Positions 27,057 to 34,640 of a stretch of 64,000 nucleotides of DNA are shown here, piece after piece. Both the position numbers and the translations under genes were made by a program. The DNA lies in contig NZ_BMJA01000001.1 in the NCBI RefSeq assembly GCF_014642835.1, positions 1,227,102 to 1,291,101 on the forward strand, read 5' to 3'. How positions within the stretch are numbered: the stretch's first letter is position 1; each line of letters opens with the position of its first letter. Below the pieces are notes generated by a model that worked only from the letters and a program-made list of their open reading frames with translations, had not been told where the DNA came from and did no database searches. Source of the stretch: Dyella nitratireducens. GTDB taxonomy: Bacteria; Pseudomonadota; Gammaproteobacteria; Xanthomonadales; Rhodanobacteraceae.

Positions 27057-27695
27057 ATGACACGGCATAACATGGCAAGCGTGGTTTTTATGGTACTCGC
27101 CATTCTATTGAGCATGGCGGCCCGTGCAGACAAGCCTACTCTCCAAGCGCACAGCGCTTACCAGACGATTGTCCCGCTGACTGTGGTGCCCTACCCGTGC
27201 GTATCCGTTGCAGCAACGGGCGCACGCATTCTGCTAGCGAAAGACGATCTGGTGGCACTCAGCACCAGCGGCGCGCAAGACTCCAGTCAAAGCGATAAAC
27301 AGCGCATGGCCTTCCTTGCCGTGGGGCGCGCCAGCCGGTTGCTAAGCAAGGTAACGCCTACCCAGGACGATCTCGGGTGCGCCGTCATCTCGCTCGACAT
27401 ATCGATGGAAGATCGTGACACCTTGTTTGTGATCAGTGAATTACTTGAAGAAGGCAAAGCGGCGGTCGTGCGCGAGGGAAGGCGAACTCCCGAGCTAAAG
27501 ATATTCGTGGATCACGCCAGCAGTTCGATCATGGGATCGGAAAACTTTCGGTTTGCAGATGGCACGCCGTTCCTTTCGCTGACCACGTGGGTGAGCGAGG
27601 CGACCATCAACATCAAACATGGTCTCGTCATCAACGACCTGGCAAACGCTGCCGCCCAGGTGCGGCACACCTCCTCCATGGGTGTGCCGCGGTAA
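27057..27695 (+). CDS. Secreted hypothetical protein
   Basis: A 212-residue protein with a signal peptide (cleavage near AARADK). The mature part has alternating strands and helices and no motif I recognise. The start has CAGGGAG ten bases upstream. It follows the DUF3592-like gene by 70 bases on the same strand and may share its transcript. Confidence 0.65.
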   Translation: MTRHNMASVVFMVLAILLSMAARADKPTLQAHSAYQTIVPLTVVPYPCVSVAATGARILLAKDDLVALSTSGAQDSSQSDKQRMAFLAVGRASRLLSKVTPTQDDLGCAVISLDISMEDRDTLFVISELLEEGKAAVVREGRRTPELKIFVDHASSSIMGSENFRFADGTPFLSLTTWVSEATINIKHGLVINDLANAAAQVRHTSSMGVPR

Positions 27696-27717
27696 CGATC
27701 ATGCGGACCCTGGCGCC

Positions 27718-28050
27718 TTACCTGTGCAGTTCGTACCGAAGCATGGCTGCACATTCGTCGAGAAAATGGATCGCCACCAGCAAGCTGGCGTAGGTCGATG
27801 CCGGCAACGGCCACGAAAGCGGCTGCACCGACAAGCCACTGGTTACGGCTTCGTCAAAGGCATCGCTGTCAGCGAGTAGGCATCTGATGACAAGCTTTAC
27901 CTGCTCGATGCACGCGATCGCGGAGCCAATTTCCAGTTGCACTATCTCTTCGTCGTCTACCGCATCCGGCGGATTGCCGGTAGGACGGGTAAACGGGTTA
28001 TCGGGGAGCCCCGATGGGCGTGCGGGTGCCTTATGATCTGGCTCAGCCAT
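27718..28050 (-). CDS. Small hypothetical protein with C-terminal helix bundle
   Basis: A 110-residue protein with a Pro-rich, disordered N-terminal third followed by helices (EIGSAIACIEQVKLVIRCLL, STYASLLVAIHFLDECAAML). The layout resembles DUF3077/DUF6124-like small proteins, which I cannot confirm. AGAGGA lies upstream of the chosen ATG. No function inferred. Confidence 0.55.
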   Translation of the reverse strand: MAEPDHKAPARPSGLPDNPFTRPTGNPPDAVDDEEIVQLEIGSAIACIEQVKLVIRCLLADSDAFDEAVTSGLSVQPLSWPLPASTYASLLVAIHFLDECAAMLRYELHR

Positions 28051-28278
28051 ATCAACTAGTCCTCTTAGTTGGTTGGTTAGCGGGTCGTGGGAGGTGATGA
28101 CTCTCACGATCCGCGCTTCTCACAGCATTGCTGCCATGGCCATCGATGTCGCCACACAAGACCGCATCGATGGCGAGCCGAACGTAACAAGTCCGCGAAA
28201 ATGTGTATGTAGGCGTTTGCCGTTTTTGTGATTGTACGAAGCAACGCGAGATATGACGGCGTGATTTGAAACGCAGAA

Positions 28279-28296
28279 GGGCGGCCGAAGCCGCCC
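28279..28296 (-). terminator. GC-rich hairpin with TTCG loop after the SEC-C pseudogene
   Basis: GGGCGGC TTCG GCCGCCC on the minus strand, directly after the pseudogene stop at 28301. The following T-run is weak (TTCTGCGTTT), so intrinsic termination is only probable. Confidence 0.5.
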
Positions 28297-28300
28297 CTCT

Positions 28301-28531
28301 CTATCTCACGTAGTAATGCCGCCCTGCACCGTCGAAGTTGCCGGTTCGCATGCAACAGTTCTTGAAACAACCTCGCAGAACCGCCAGGGCATGGATCGTT
28401 ACGGCCGAGTTTCTCGAAACAACGCCTTGTTGCCGTGAACGACGCGATCGCCTTTCTTGACGCGCTGCTCGGAGGGATAGCCTTTACGGCGTTTACTACT
28501 GCGCTCGAAAGCTGAAATTGTTGGTTGACAT
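28301..28531 (-). pseudogene. SEC-C zinc-motif protein gene broken by three single-T insertions
   Basis: A strong ribosome site (AAAAGGAG) precedes the ATG at 28531, which reads MSTNNFS and then loses frame. Removing one T from each of three TTTC runs restores a single 75-residue frame: MSTNNFS-FERSSKRRKGYPSEQ..., then VVHGNKAL-FEKLGRNDPCP, then GGSARL-FKNCCMRTGNFDG and HYYVR-stop. The LGRNDPCP...FKNCC part is the SEC-C zinc motif seen in small zinc-chelating proteins, but the third motif residue, normally Cys (CPCGSG), is Gly here. All three lesions change a Phe codon TTC into TTTC. It is either a pseudogene or a cluster of sequencing errors. Confidence 0.75.
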
Positions 28532-28658
28532 GGCACATCTCCTTTTGTGTCGTTAAGGCATCGATCGACCATCATGCTTTTCGGTGAAACATGAGGTCGA
28601 CCATGCCGACATGCCGATCGCCTACGGTCTTGCACACACGTCCCAGCCCATGATCGGC

Positions 28659-29117
28659 TCAACGGCTGGAACGTTGTTCCCTGAGGTACGAAAAGAAAGG
28701 TACAACCAAAAAAAGCAGGATGCCAACGCCCAGCACGGCGTGAACCAGCATTTTTACATACGTATGCACGGTGCCGCTCATGCTGCGCGATGGCATATCC
28801 GTGCGATAAGTAATCGGAACAACGGCGCCCGGCACCAACTCCTGGCATGTACCGTTGCCGTCGAAGCCACCCCACTGCGTCTCGCCCGTATAAACCTGGT
28901 CACCCACTTCGTAGCGATACGTGTAACTGAAGGCCCCTTTGCTGCCACAACCGCTACGCGCCACAACCACGCCCGTCGATGTCACGCTGCCATGACTGAA
29001 CGGCAACACGTGCCCCATCAGGATGGGAAACAAAAGCACGCTAAACACTACCCACAACCAAAACATGATGCGGCGTGTTCTTGCGTAATAGTCCAGCAGG
29101 CCATCGCCCCAGCTCAT
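28659..29117 (-). CDS. DUF3592-like membrane protein
   Basis: A 152-residue protein with a membrane helix (about 17-40), an outside beta domain (VTSTGVVVARSGCG, FSYTYRYEVGDQVYTGET, VVPITYRTDMPSRSMSG) and a second helix (about 120-143) before a basic tail. It has two cysteines in the outer domain that could form a disulfide. Start has GGGGAGG four bases upstream. Similar in plan to the gene at 26501 but on the opposite strand. Confidence 0.78.
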   Translation of the reverse strand: MSWGDGLLDYYARTRRIMFWLWVVFSVLLFPILMGHVLPFSHGSVTSTGVVVARSGCGSKGAFSYTYRYEVGDQVYTGETQWGGFDGNGTCQELVPGAVVPITYRTDMPSRSMSGTVHTYVKMLVHAVLGVGILLFLVVPFFSYLREQRSSR

Positions 29118-29177
29118 AAGCCTCCCCCTTTCCTATTCCGAACTTGGGATTTATCGAAAAGCATTGCTCTTCCAGAC

Positions 29178-29535
29178 GTCATTCCGGCCTTCGCCCACTG
29201 CCGTCCGGGGAAATTTTGCGAAAAAAGTAACGAGCACTTGAGAGACAACACGTTCGCATGATTCGCGCAGCAAGCGACTTAAAAAAAGCTTGCTCAACAC
29301 GATACCCACGAGTGAACCAGAAACGGCCCCCTCCCCTGCGTGCAGGGGAGGGTTGGGGTGGGGTAAGGCGAGCGAAGCTCGCTTCCCGCTACGCGGGAAT
29401 GAGCGTGAAACATCAACGGAACCTCTCGCGAGGTTGCTTCACCCCACCCCAACCCTCCCCTACTACACGTAGGGGAGGGGGCGATCCGGCAAGCTAAAAG
29501 TTTCCCGGACAGCAGTGGGGCTTCGCCGGAATGAC
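29178..29535. repeat. Composite palindrome: REP arms around a CTCCCTCCCC repeat
   Basis: Outer arms of about 40 bases (29178-29217 and 29496-29535) match as inverted copies with a few differences: GTCATTCCGGC..., CCACTGC(C/T)GTCCGGG.... Inside sits a full CTCCCTCCCC-type inverted pair (29327-29482). So one repeat family is bracketed by another. Nothing gene-like is seen in the rest of 29118-29676. Confidence 0.8.
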
Positions 29536-29676
29536 GACTCGCTCTGAACTTGACCCCATTAAGTTCGGAGAATTGATCCTAGTCCACGCCACTTAGTTGC
29601 GGCGTTGAAGACGGCGCACTGTTTCTACGTGTCGCCACACATGAAGCCTCGACAGCTTGAAGTTTCTTTTGAACCA

Positions 29677-30174
29677 TTAATTGTCGCGGACTTCGGACAG
29701 ATTATCTTTTATCCAATCGGCGGCATCCTCCCCCACCTCCTTAGCGAGGCGATCCATTATGCCGCAAGTGCTTTTAAATGCACCCCATACACCGCCGTTC
29801 GACGTACGCTTGGACGTGGTTGTTTGCAGCACCTTGCCATCCTTGATCAGATCAAGTGTGACCGATATGTGCTTGGGGCCGGTCCATCCGCCACCATGAG
29901 AAGCGCCCCATACCGAGGTGATGGTGGTTTTCAACAGCAATCCGTTAGTGAGGTTTGCGCTACCGTCCACCTGTTTCGTTCGCTCATAGACCTTGCTGAC
30001 CGATTCGAAGACCTGATCCCCGACCAACTCGGGCACCTTGCATTGCGCCTTGATCACGTCGGGGATGTTCGTTTCCTGAGGCAAAACTGCAGGCGTTTGA
30101 ACATTCAACACGTTTCCGGCCATGCAGCTTGTGGAGAAAGCAGCAAGAGCAAACGCAGACACCATCTTCTTCAT
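29677..30174 (-). CDS. Secreted hypothetical protein
   Basis: A 165-residue protein with a signal peptide (MKKMVSAFALAAFSTSCMAG; the SCMAG site may be ordinary cleavage rather than a lipobox). The mature part has beta strands (TTITSVWGASHGGGWTGP, HISVTLDLIKDGKVLQTTTS) and a Cys pair. It ends with an amphipathic helix (RLAKEVGEDAADWI). No family recognised. Start at 30174 has AGGGGA upstream. It follows the DUF2007-like gene by 47 bases. Confidence 0.65.
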   Translation of the reverse strand: MKKMVSAFALAAFSTSCMAGNVLNVQTPAVLPQETNIPDVIKAQCKVPELVGDQVFESVSKVYERTKQVDGSANLTNGLLLKTTITSVWGASHGGGWTGPKHISVTLDLIKDGKVLQTTTSKRTSNGGVWGAFKSTCGIMDRLAKEVGEDAADWIKDNLSEVRDN

Positions 30175-30221
30175 GAGAATCCCCTGTTTAATGGTTACCC
30201 TAATACCGCTTCCTGTTGGCC

Positions 30222-30911
30222 TTACGGTCTTCGCTGGCGCCTGACGACGCCATTCACAAAGAACAGCCAGAAGGCGACATAAGCCATCAGAAGAACGCTC
30301 GCCATCCCTCTTCCAAAGGCGCCAGCGGGAAGCGCAGGTGCCGTGGGATAGGCGAATTGCTGGTACAACGGCCACCACAGCGCTGCAAGCGATGTCCCGC
30401 CTATCACCAAGGCGACCCATAACACGATCTTCCATCCGAGCAGGCGCTTGTCGTTGAGTCGATCCACGACTGGCGCAGACGCTTCTTCCGCATCTACCAC
30501 CGCATAATCTCCCTTCCAGGTGGCGTTAAGCACATCGAATGCAGTCGCCAGATGTCCCCGATGCACAAAGACGCGAACGCCACCCAAGGCGTAGAACCAT
30601 AGTGGATCGACTTGAACGATATTCGCGCCGGACAAATGCGCGTCTACGCCTTCAACCCGCAGGCGGCCAAGCAGAATTTGCGCGTTGAGAGGCGAAAGGC
30701 CGCGTACTAGCTGAAGGTAGTTCGGGCGAGATGCACCGATTTCGTTCCCGGTGTTGGGCGCGTGGCCGGTCCCTTGGGGAAGCAAACCTCTTCGGTTCAA
30801 TTCCGCCACCAAAAGCGAGAGCGCATGCTCATCGAGCTGTGCCGAAGCGGCATATTTCTGCAGCTCGTCGTCGGACATCTCAGCGAAGCGCTGCGCAAGA
30901 TCGTTTTCCAT
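30222..30911 (-). CDS. DUF2007-like membrane protein
   Basis: A 229-residue protein. The N-terminal helix (ENDLAQRFAEMSDDELQKYA) is followed by a DUF2007-like ferredoxin fold (about 65-130; SPLNAQILLGRLRVEGVDAHLSG, GGVRVFVHRGHLATA). Two membrane helices follow (about 160-180 and 203-222). DUF2007 is described as a putative signal-transducing domain. AGGGAG lies upstream of the ATG. Probably one transcript with the secreted protein downstream. Confidence 0.78.
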   Translation of the reverse strand: MENDLAQRFAEMSDDELQKYAASAQLDEHALSLLVAELNRRGLLPQGTGHAPNTGNEIGASRPNYLQLVRGLSPLNAQILLGRLRVEGVDAHLSGANIVQVDPLWFYALGGVRVFVHRGHLATAFDVLNATWKGDYAVVDAEEASAPVVDRLNDKRLLGWKIVLWVALVIGGTSLAALWWPLYQQFAYPTAPALPAGAFGRGMASVLLMAYVAFWLFFVNGVVRRQRRP

Positions 30912-30954
30912 AACTCTCCCTCGGGGCTACGCATCAACCCCAGTTTCCACCTAT

Positions 30955-31644
30955 TTAACGACGTCGATAGACGCCGTCAAAGCGAACATTCATACCGCCG
31001 CAGTTGGTGTTATCGCTTACTACTAGCACATCTCCGATCAATCGAAGCGTTACATGGCAACTGTAATCAGCGTCCCCTTCTGAAAATGCCACCACGTTGC
31101 CGTTCGGTTTGCTCTGGCCGTTGAAGTCGCCAACGTTGGGGCCGCCAGGCGCTACGTCAGCGGACGGATTCGCCGAGGGCCAAAAGGCATGCCCCTCTGC
31201 GACAAGATGATCAGTCTGCAAGCTGAGGCGGATGGTGTCGTCCCCATCCTTCCAAAGCCCAGCCCAAGCCCTAAGAGGCGGGTTCTTGTCGACGGGAAGC
31301 GGCGACAATCGCGCTTGCTCCACCCATCCGGCCGTGCCACCTTTGCTGTTTGGGTAAAACGCACATACATGGGTGCCGTGAGTGTTACTGGTGATCAGTA
31401 CGTCGCCCGGCAGTACGTAACCCCAGCCAGCGCAGGATGCTGGCTTTGAAGGACAGCCATCCGCATCCAACATAAAATTCAAATGCCCCTGGCCGATGAC
31501 CTTGGCCAATCCGAGCGTGGCCTGGTCACTTGCAAAGTCTCCGTTTGCACAACTGAGATTTTTCGACTGATTTTCGGCAGCGATGGCAGAACTGCCTATC
31601 CACATCAAGGCGGCGATTAGCGCAAAACGAGCGACCGTCTCCAT
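30955..31644 (-). CDS. Secreted hypothetical protein
   Basis: A 229-residue protein with signal peptide (1-22, ending AIAA) and six or more cysteines in the mature part, suggesting disulfides in the periplasm. It has an SH3-like look in the first half (YVLPGDVLITSNTHGTHVCAFY, GGTAGWVEQARLSPLP), where GWV-x-x-xRL recalls bacterial SH3 domains. A beta domain follows (TDHLVAEGHAFWPSA). GGAGGAA precedes the start. Confidence 0.68.
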   Translation of the reverse strand: METVARFALIAALMWIGSSAIAAENQSKNLSCANGDFASDQATLGLAKVIGQGHLNFMLDADGCPSKPASCAGWGYVLPGDVLITSNTHGTHVCAFYPNSKGGTAGWVEQARLSPLPVDKNPPLRAWAGLWKDGDDTIRLSLQTDHLVAEGHAFWPSANPSADVAPGGPNVGDFNGQSKPNGNVVAFSEGDADYSCHVTLRLIGDVLVVSDNTNCGGMNVRFDGVYRRR

Positions 31645-31711
31645 CTTATTCCTCCACGCATATCGGTCGAGACCAAATCTTCAAGGGCAACCCTCTCATC
31701 CCTTTTACTTT

Positions 31712-32212
31712 CTAATTCTTGCAATAAGTGCCGATCAGAGGCGTCAAGTACTGCTCAAGCGTTCCATTCGCCTCTTGCTTGCTTAGCTCATCAAGGCGAG
31801 GAATGTGCGCGTCAGGCTTGCTCCGCAGTATCGAGGCGTACGATTTAAGCATGCTGCGGAATCCGGCCAACTGATTGGGAACGAGCTTCCCCTTTTGCTC
31901 AGGATTTGCGATTTGATTGGCCGCGCTGCCAAAAATGAACTGTGCAACCAGTTCCGAACTGTAGGGAATATCTTTGCTCGGCAATGGCTTGAACAGGTCG
32001 GGACAGACGACATCGACCACGTCCTTGCTCTTGTCCTCCCAGTCCAACAGCCACGCCCGCATTGCCGGAGCTTGTGCATCAAACGGATTGGATTCGAGAA
32101 ATGCGGTGTATGCAACAACACGGTCATGCTCCGTTTCAGCGAGCTTCGCGTTGACCGACGTACCTGCGAGTGCAACGAACAATAGAACCGACAGCGTCAT
32201 GACTAAGCGCAT
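31712..32212 (-). CDS. Secreted hypothetical protein
   Basis: A 166-residue protein with a signal peptide (MRLVMTLSVLLFVALAGTSVNA) and an all-helical mature part. Two Cys residues (DVVCPDLF and the terminal TYCKN) could pair. Start at 32212 has GGGGATAT upstream. No family recognised. Fourth in a run of leftward small exported-protein genes. Confidence 0.65.
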   Translation of the reverse strand: MRLVMTLSVLLFVALAGTSVNAKLAETEHDRVVAYTAFLESNPFDAQAPAMRAWLLDWEDKSKDVVDVVCPDLFKPLPSKDIPYSSELVAQFIFGSAANQIANPEQKGKLVPNQLAGFRSMLKSYASILRSKPDAHIPRLDELSKQEANGTLEQYLTPLIGTYCKN

Positions 32213-32336
32213 ATATCCCCTTACCGCATCCAATGGCGTTGCCTTAATCTATCACTGAAAGTGCGCTCCGATCCTGAGGCGTCCCAACGTCTTTTCGCCC
32301 GCCATTCCAGTGAAATCCGGGGTTACTTCGACTCCA

Positions 32337-32432
32337 TTTCAGAGCGAATCGTCATTCCGGCGAAGGCCGGAATCCATGCTTCGTACTGGCGATGGATTCC
32401 GGCCTTCGCCGGAATGACGAGCCGCTCTGAAA
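32337..32432. repeat. REP pair, TTTCAGAGCGA-GTCATTCCGGCG family
   Basis: Inverted arms of about 40 bases (32337-32377 and 32392-32432): TTTCAGAGCG... then GTCATTCCGGCGAAGGCCGG. The remaining bases of 32213-32639 show a possible TATAAT-like box (CTTATAATT near 32565) ahead of the PDZ gene, but no clear -35. Confidence 0.88.
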
Positions 32433-32639
32433 CAGCATCGTGGTGAACTTCGATTTTCTCACGGGAAAGACGGCAAAAAACGCAGGAATTCCTCAAACCC
32501 TGATCCGGGTTTTCGCATCGCGCAACAACTGTGCCCCACCTCCGCTTTTCAATCAGGTACACCTTATAATTATTCGGAGGATTTGGCGGCTCAACGGACG
32601 TAGATGGATCAATCCACGCTTCGCAAAAGGATAGAAGGA

Positions 32640-33056
32640 ATGAAACGCGTTTTCTTAGTCCGCACCTTTGCCATTCTCTTTCTCGTACTGGCCTGCCCGA
32701 TCGCTGGCGCCTGGGATTGGGGTTGGAGCCGGGGTTGTTTCGGCTTTGCCATAAACACCGATTGGGAAAGCTTTTCTATAGAGCGAAGCGAGAGGATTGT
32801 CAGAATCTGGCGGGGGCTGCCCGCCGAGAAAGCGGGTATCAGGGAAGGTGATCAAATCATCGAAGTCGAAGGCAAGCCGGTCGAGGGGGCGAAGGGCACC
32901 GAAATGGCGTCCCTTTATAGAAAGCGAGCCGGCGAAACACTCACGCTCAAGCTCATGCATTCCGATGGCGAAATCTATGAAGTTTCCATGGTGGCGATAA
33001 ATCCCCCTTGGGGGTGGAACACAAACAAACCGTCACACACGTACATTCGATATTGA
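32640..33056 (+). CDS. Secreted PDZ-domain protein
   Basis: A 138-residue protein: signal peptide (MKRVFLVRTFAILFLVLACP to AGA), then a single PDZ domain (about 35-120) with GLPAEKAGIREGDQIIEVEGKPVEG, the ligand-loop and beta-3 hallmark. It lacks a protease domain, so it could be an adaptor or inhibitor in the periplasm. AGAAGGA lies upstream of the ATG. It stands alone before the toxin locus. Confidence 0.82.
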   Translation: MKRVFLVRTFAILFLVLACPIAGAWDWGWSRGCFGFAINTDWESFSIERSERIVRIWRGLPAEKAGIREGDQIIEVEGKPVEGAKGTEMASLYRKRAGETLTLKLMHSDGEIYEVSMVAINPPWGWNTNKPSHTYIRY

Positions 33057-33067
33057 GCGAACGCTGC

Positions 33068-33100
33068 GTTGCCAGCTTTATTTCGTTAAGAGCTGGCAAC
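33068..33100 (+). terminator. Hairpin after the PDZ gene
   Basis: GTTGCCAGCT at 33068-33077 pairs exactly with AGCTGGCAAC at 33091-33100, just past the PDZ gene stop. No T-run follows, so its role as a terminator is uncertain. Confidence 0.4.
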
Positions 33101-33178
33101 AAAACCAAGAATGTCACTGTGCCCCTTATCCGGCTCCCTACGCTTTGCTGAAACCGTTTTGAAAACTTCAGCAAGTAC

Positions 33179-33265
33179 TTATGCCAGCATCGCGGCCAAG
33201 GTCGATACGCAAATCACTACGCAGACTGCGAAGAAGCTGTTGAGCATCAGAGTTTCGAATTTCAT
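33179..33265 (-). CDS. Very small membrane peptide (28 residues)
   Basis: The ATG at 33265 with GGAGAA six bases upstream opens a 28-codon frame: MKFETLMLNSFF then a hydrophobic stretch with two cysteines and an AAMLA end. It could span the membrane once. The size and the hydrophobic content recall small type I toxin-like or regulatory membrane peptides; that is inference. It is divergent from the toxin operon. Confidence 0.45.
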   Translation of the reverse strand: MKFETLMLNSFFAVCVVICVSTLAAMLA

Positions 33266-33393
33266 GGTGGTTCTCCGTTCGACGAGTGAGTGAGGCTTTC
33301 GAAGTAGGTTCTGCAAGGCCGATGCCAACTGCATCGGGGCTCCAAAAACCGCATAACGGCGCCGTTTGCGATGGAGATTGGAGATAAGCCGCA

Positions 33394-33561
33394 ATGTCCG
33401 CGGACGGTTGTCTGCGCTGTCCGGACGATGCACGGACAAGGCTATTTCAGGAAGGGTACGCCAACCTCGCTCATCCGGAATTGAACCCGGGGATCTTCTC
33501 GATGGGTTCGAGACTAGAACGGATCGCTCTTTATGCGACGAAGGTCAAAGATGGCTATTGA
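33394..33561 (+). CDS. Small ORF upstream of the Tse2-like toxin (55 residues)
   Basis: A 55-codon frame with GGAG ten bases upstream of its ATG and an in-frame stop nine bases before it, so the start is fixed. The N-terminus has a CxxC (DGCLRCPDD), followed by RLFQEGYANLAHPEL and a C-terminal helix (SRLERIALYATKV). It ends 78 bases before the toxin start, on the same strand. No family recognised; an accessory or antitoxin-like role is possible but unsupported. Confidence 0.5.
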   Translation: MSADGCLRCPDDARTRLFQEGYANLAHPELNPGIFSMGSRLERIALYATKVKDGY

Positions 33562-33639
33562 CAGACGACAAATTTAAAAAAAACATACCTGAGTTGTTGG
33601 TAATAGATAACTCGGCTATTCAAGGATGGAGATACGGAC

Positions 33640-34200
33640 GTGACCGATGAACTGAAGAACGTGTACAAGAACGTAGGATCACTTGATCGCTTCTTTGATG
33701 AAAAAACGCCGGTTGACCTCTTTCGAGGGCAAAAAATCGGCGACCATGCGGAACTGATGCAGCCGACACTGATTGGCTGGTACACCAAGCTTGAACCGCG
33801 GCATCCGGATGTTCTTGTGAACGACAGTGTTGGCGTTTCGCCTCAATACTCCGGTGGCGACTTTTCCGCTCTGATGACAGAAGGCAAGGATAAGGCAGCG
33901 ACTGAGGAAATACTCAAGAACGCTGACAAATACACCGTGAAAGGTTGCCGCACCATGGTGGGAAAACATCGAGGCCTTTCAGTCTTCGACAAGACAAACC
34001 GGGCCTTGCGAAATTTCGAATGGTATAAAATTGAAAAGGGCACGGACATCCCGGAGCCCCTGGCCGTTACGCGAGACAGTGCACTCCTTGAATCAGTAAA
34101 GCCCATTCATTACACGGTTGCCCCAAAGGACGACATGCCGCTCCCGCTTTTTTTGCAGTACCTGAAGACACTCGGATCAAAGGCAAAGCTCGACAAGTAA
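33640..34200 (+). CDS. Tse2-like ADP-ribosyltransferase-fold toxin
   Basis: A 186-residue protein resembling Pseudomonas aeruginosa Tse2, the cytoplasm-acting effector of its type VI secretion system. The matching order is VDLFRG near residue 25 (strand 1), GLSVFDKTNRALRN at 112-125 (Tse2 has a GGTSVFDRAG segment), EKGTDIPEPLAV at 132-143 (Tse2 DGTDIPPDL), and HYTVAPKDDMP at 157-167 (Tse2 HYTIMPAKPM). The comparison is from memory of the Tse2 sequence. Start is GTG with GGAG upstream. The adjacent gene matches the Tsi2 immunity protein, which strengthens the call. Confidence 0.82.
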   Translation: MTDELKNVYKNVGSLDRFFDEKTPVDLFRGQKIGDHAELMQPTLIGWYTKLEPRHPDVLVNDSVGVSPQYSGGDFSALMTEGKDKAATEEILKNADKYTVKGCRTMVGKHRGLSVFDKTNRALRNFEWYKIEKGTDIPEPLAVTRDSALLESVKPIHYTVAPKDDMPLPLFLQYLKTLGSKAKLDK

Positions 34201-34219
34201 TCATTTGGGAGAAAAAACA

Positions 34220-34489
34220 ATGGAGATTTCAGCTCAGGCAGTCATGATTGCGATCCGTTCAACGGTCATGGAGCGCTGCCGACTCATTGACTTGATTCAA
34301 GCTAGCGACATCGAGACGATTGATGAGGAGCATTTGTCGGAAGAAGTGATGGATATCGACAAAGCCCTGGGAGAGTTAGCAGGCTTATATGTTGCAGCAT
34401 CAGCTAAAGACAAAGGATATCCTGACTTCGACACCGTAGTGACGTGTGCGGAAAAGGCCTGGAATTCAATGCGGCCCAATACTATTTAA
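34220..34489 (+). CDS. Tsi2-like immunity protein
   Basis: An 89-residue helical acidic protein matching P. aeruginosa Tsi2 in layout: AVMIAIRSTVMERCRLID (Tsi2 LMVAIQCVAARTRELD), then an acidic helix, then LYVAASAKDKGYPDFDTVV (Tsi2 AYEQALGQYSGLPPYDRLI). Tsi2 binds Tse2 directly and blocks it in the cytoplasm. Start at 34220 has GGGAG nine bases upstream; the gap from the toxin stop is 19 bases, typical of an effector/immunity or toxin/antitoxin operon. Comparison from memory, not computed. Confidence 0.82.
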   Translation: MEISAQAVMIAIRSTVMERCRLIDLIQASDIETIDEEHLSEEVMDIDKALGELAGLYVAASAKDKGYPDFDTVVTCAEKAWNSMRPNTI

Positions 34490-34640
34490 CGGTGATCTTC
34501 AACACGAAGTATTTTCAGCCCCCCGCGGAGCATCAAACTTCGATTCATGGCTGCACCGGGTATTGCTGATGGACGCACTTGATGTATTCCTATCGACCAG
34601 CAACTCGACAAATTGGCCGCTTACAACCAGGAGATCCTCG

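Noticed and set aside
28104-28538. A 144-codon open frame on the minus strand
   Set aside because: It is one of three frames of the broken SEC-C gene; its second half reads through the terminator hairpin and its composition is unlike a protein.
29545-29580. Insertion-sequence end suggested by GAACTTGACCCCATTAAGTTC
   Set aside because: No matching second end, target duplication or transposase remnant was seen.
33558-33590. Sigma-70 promoter ahead of the Tse2-like gene
   Set aside because: TTGACA and an A-tract are present, but the candidate -10 sites are poor or wrongly spaced.
33366-33650. A 94-codon open frame ahead of the toxin gene
   Set aside because: It overlaps the better-supported 55-codon frame (33394-33561) and the toxin's ribosome site in a different phase, and lacks its own ribosome site.
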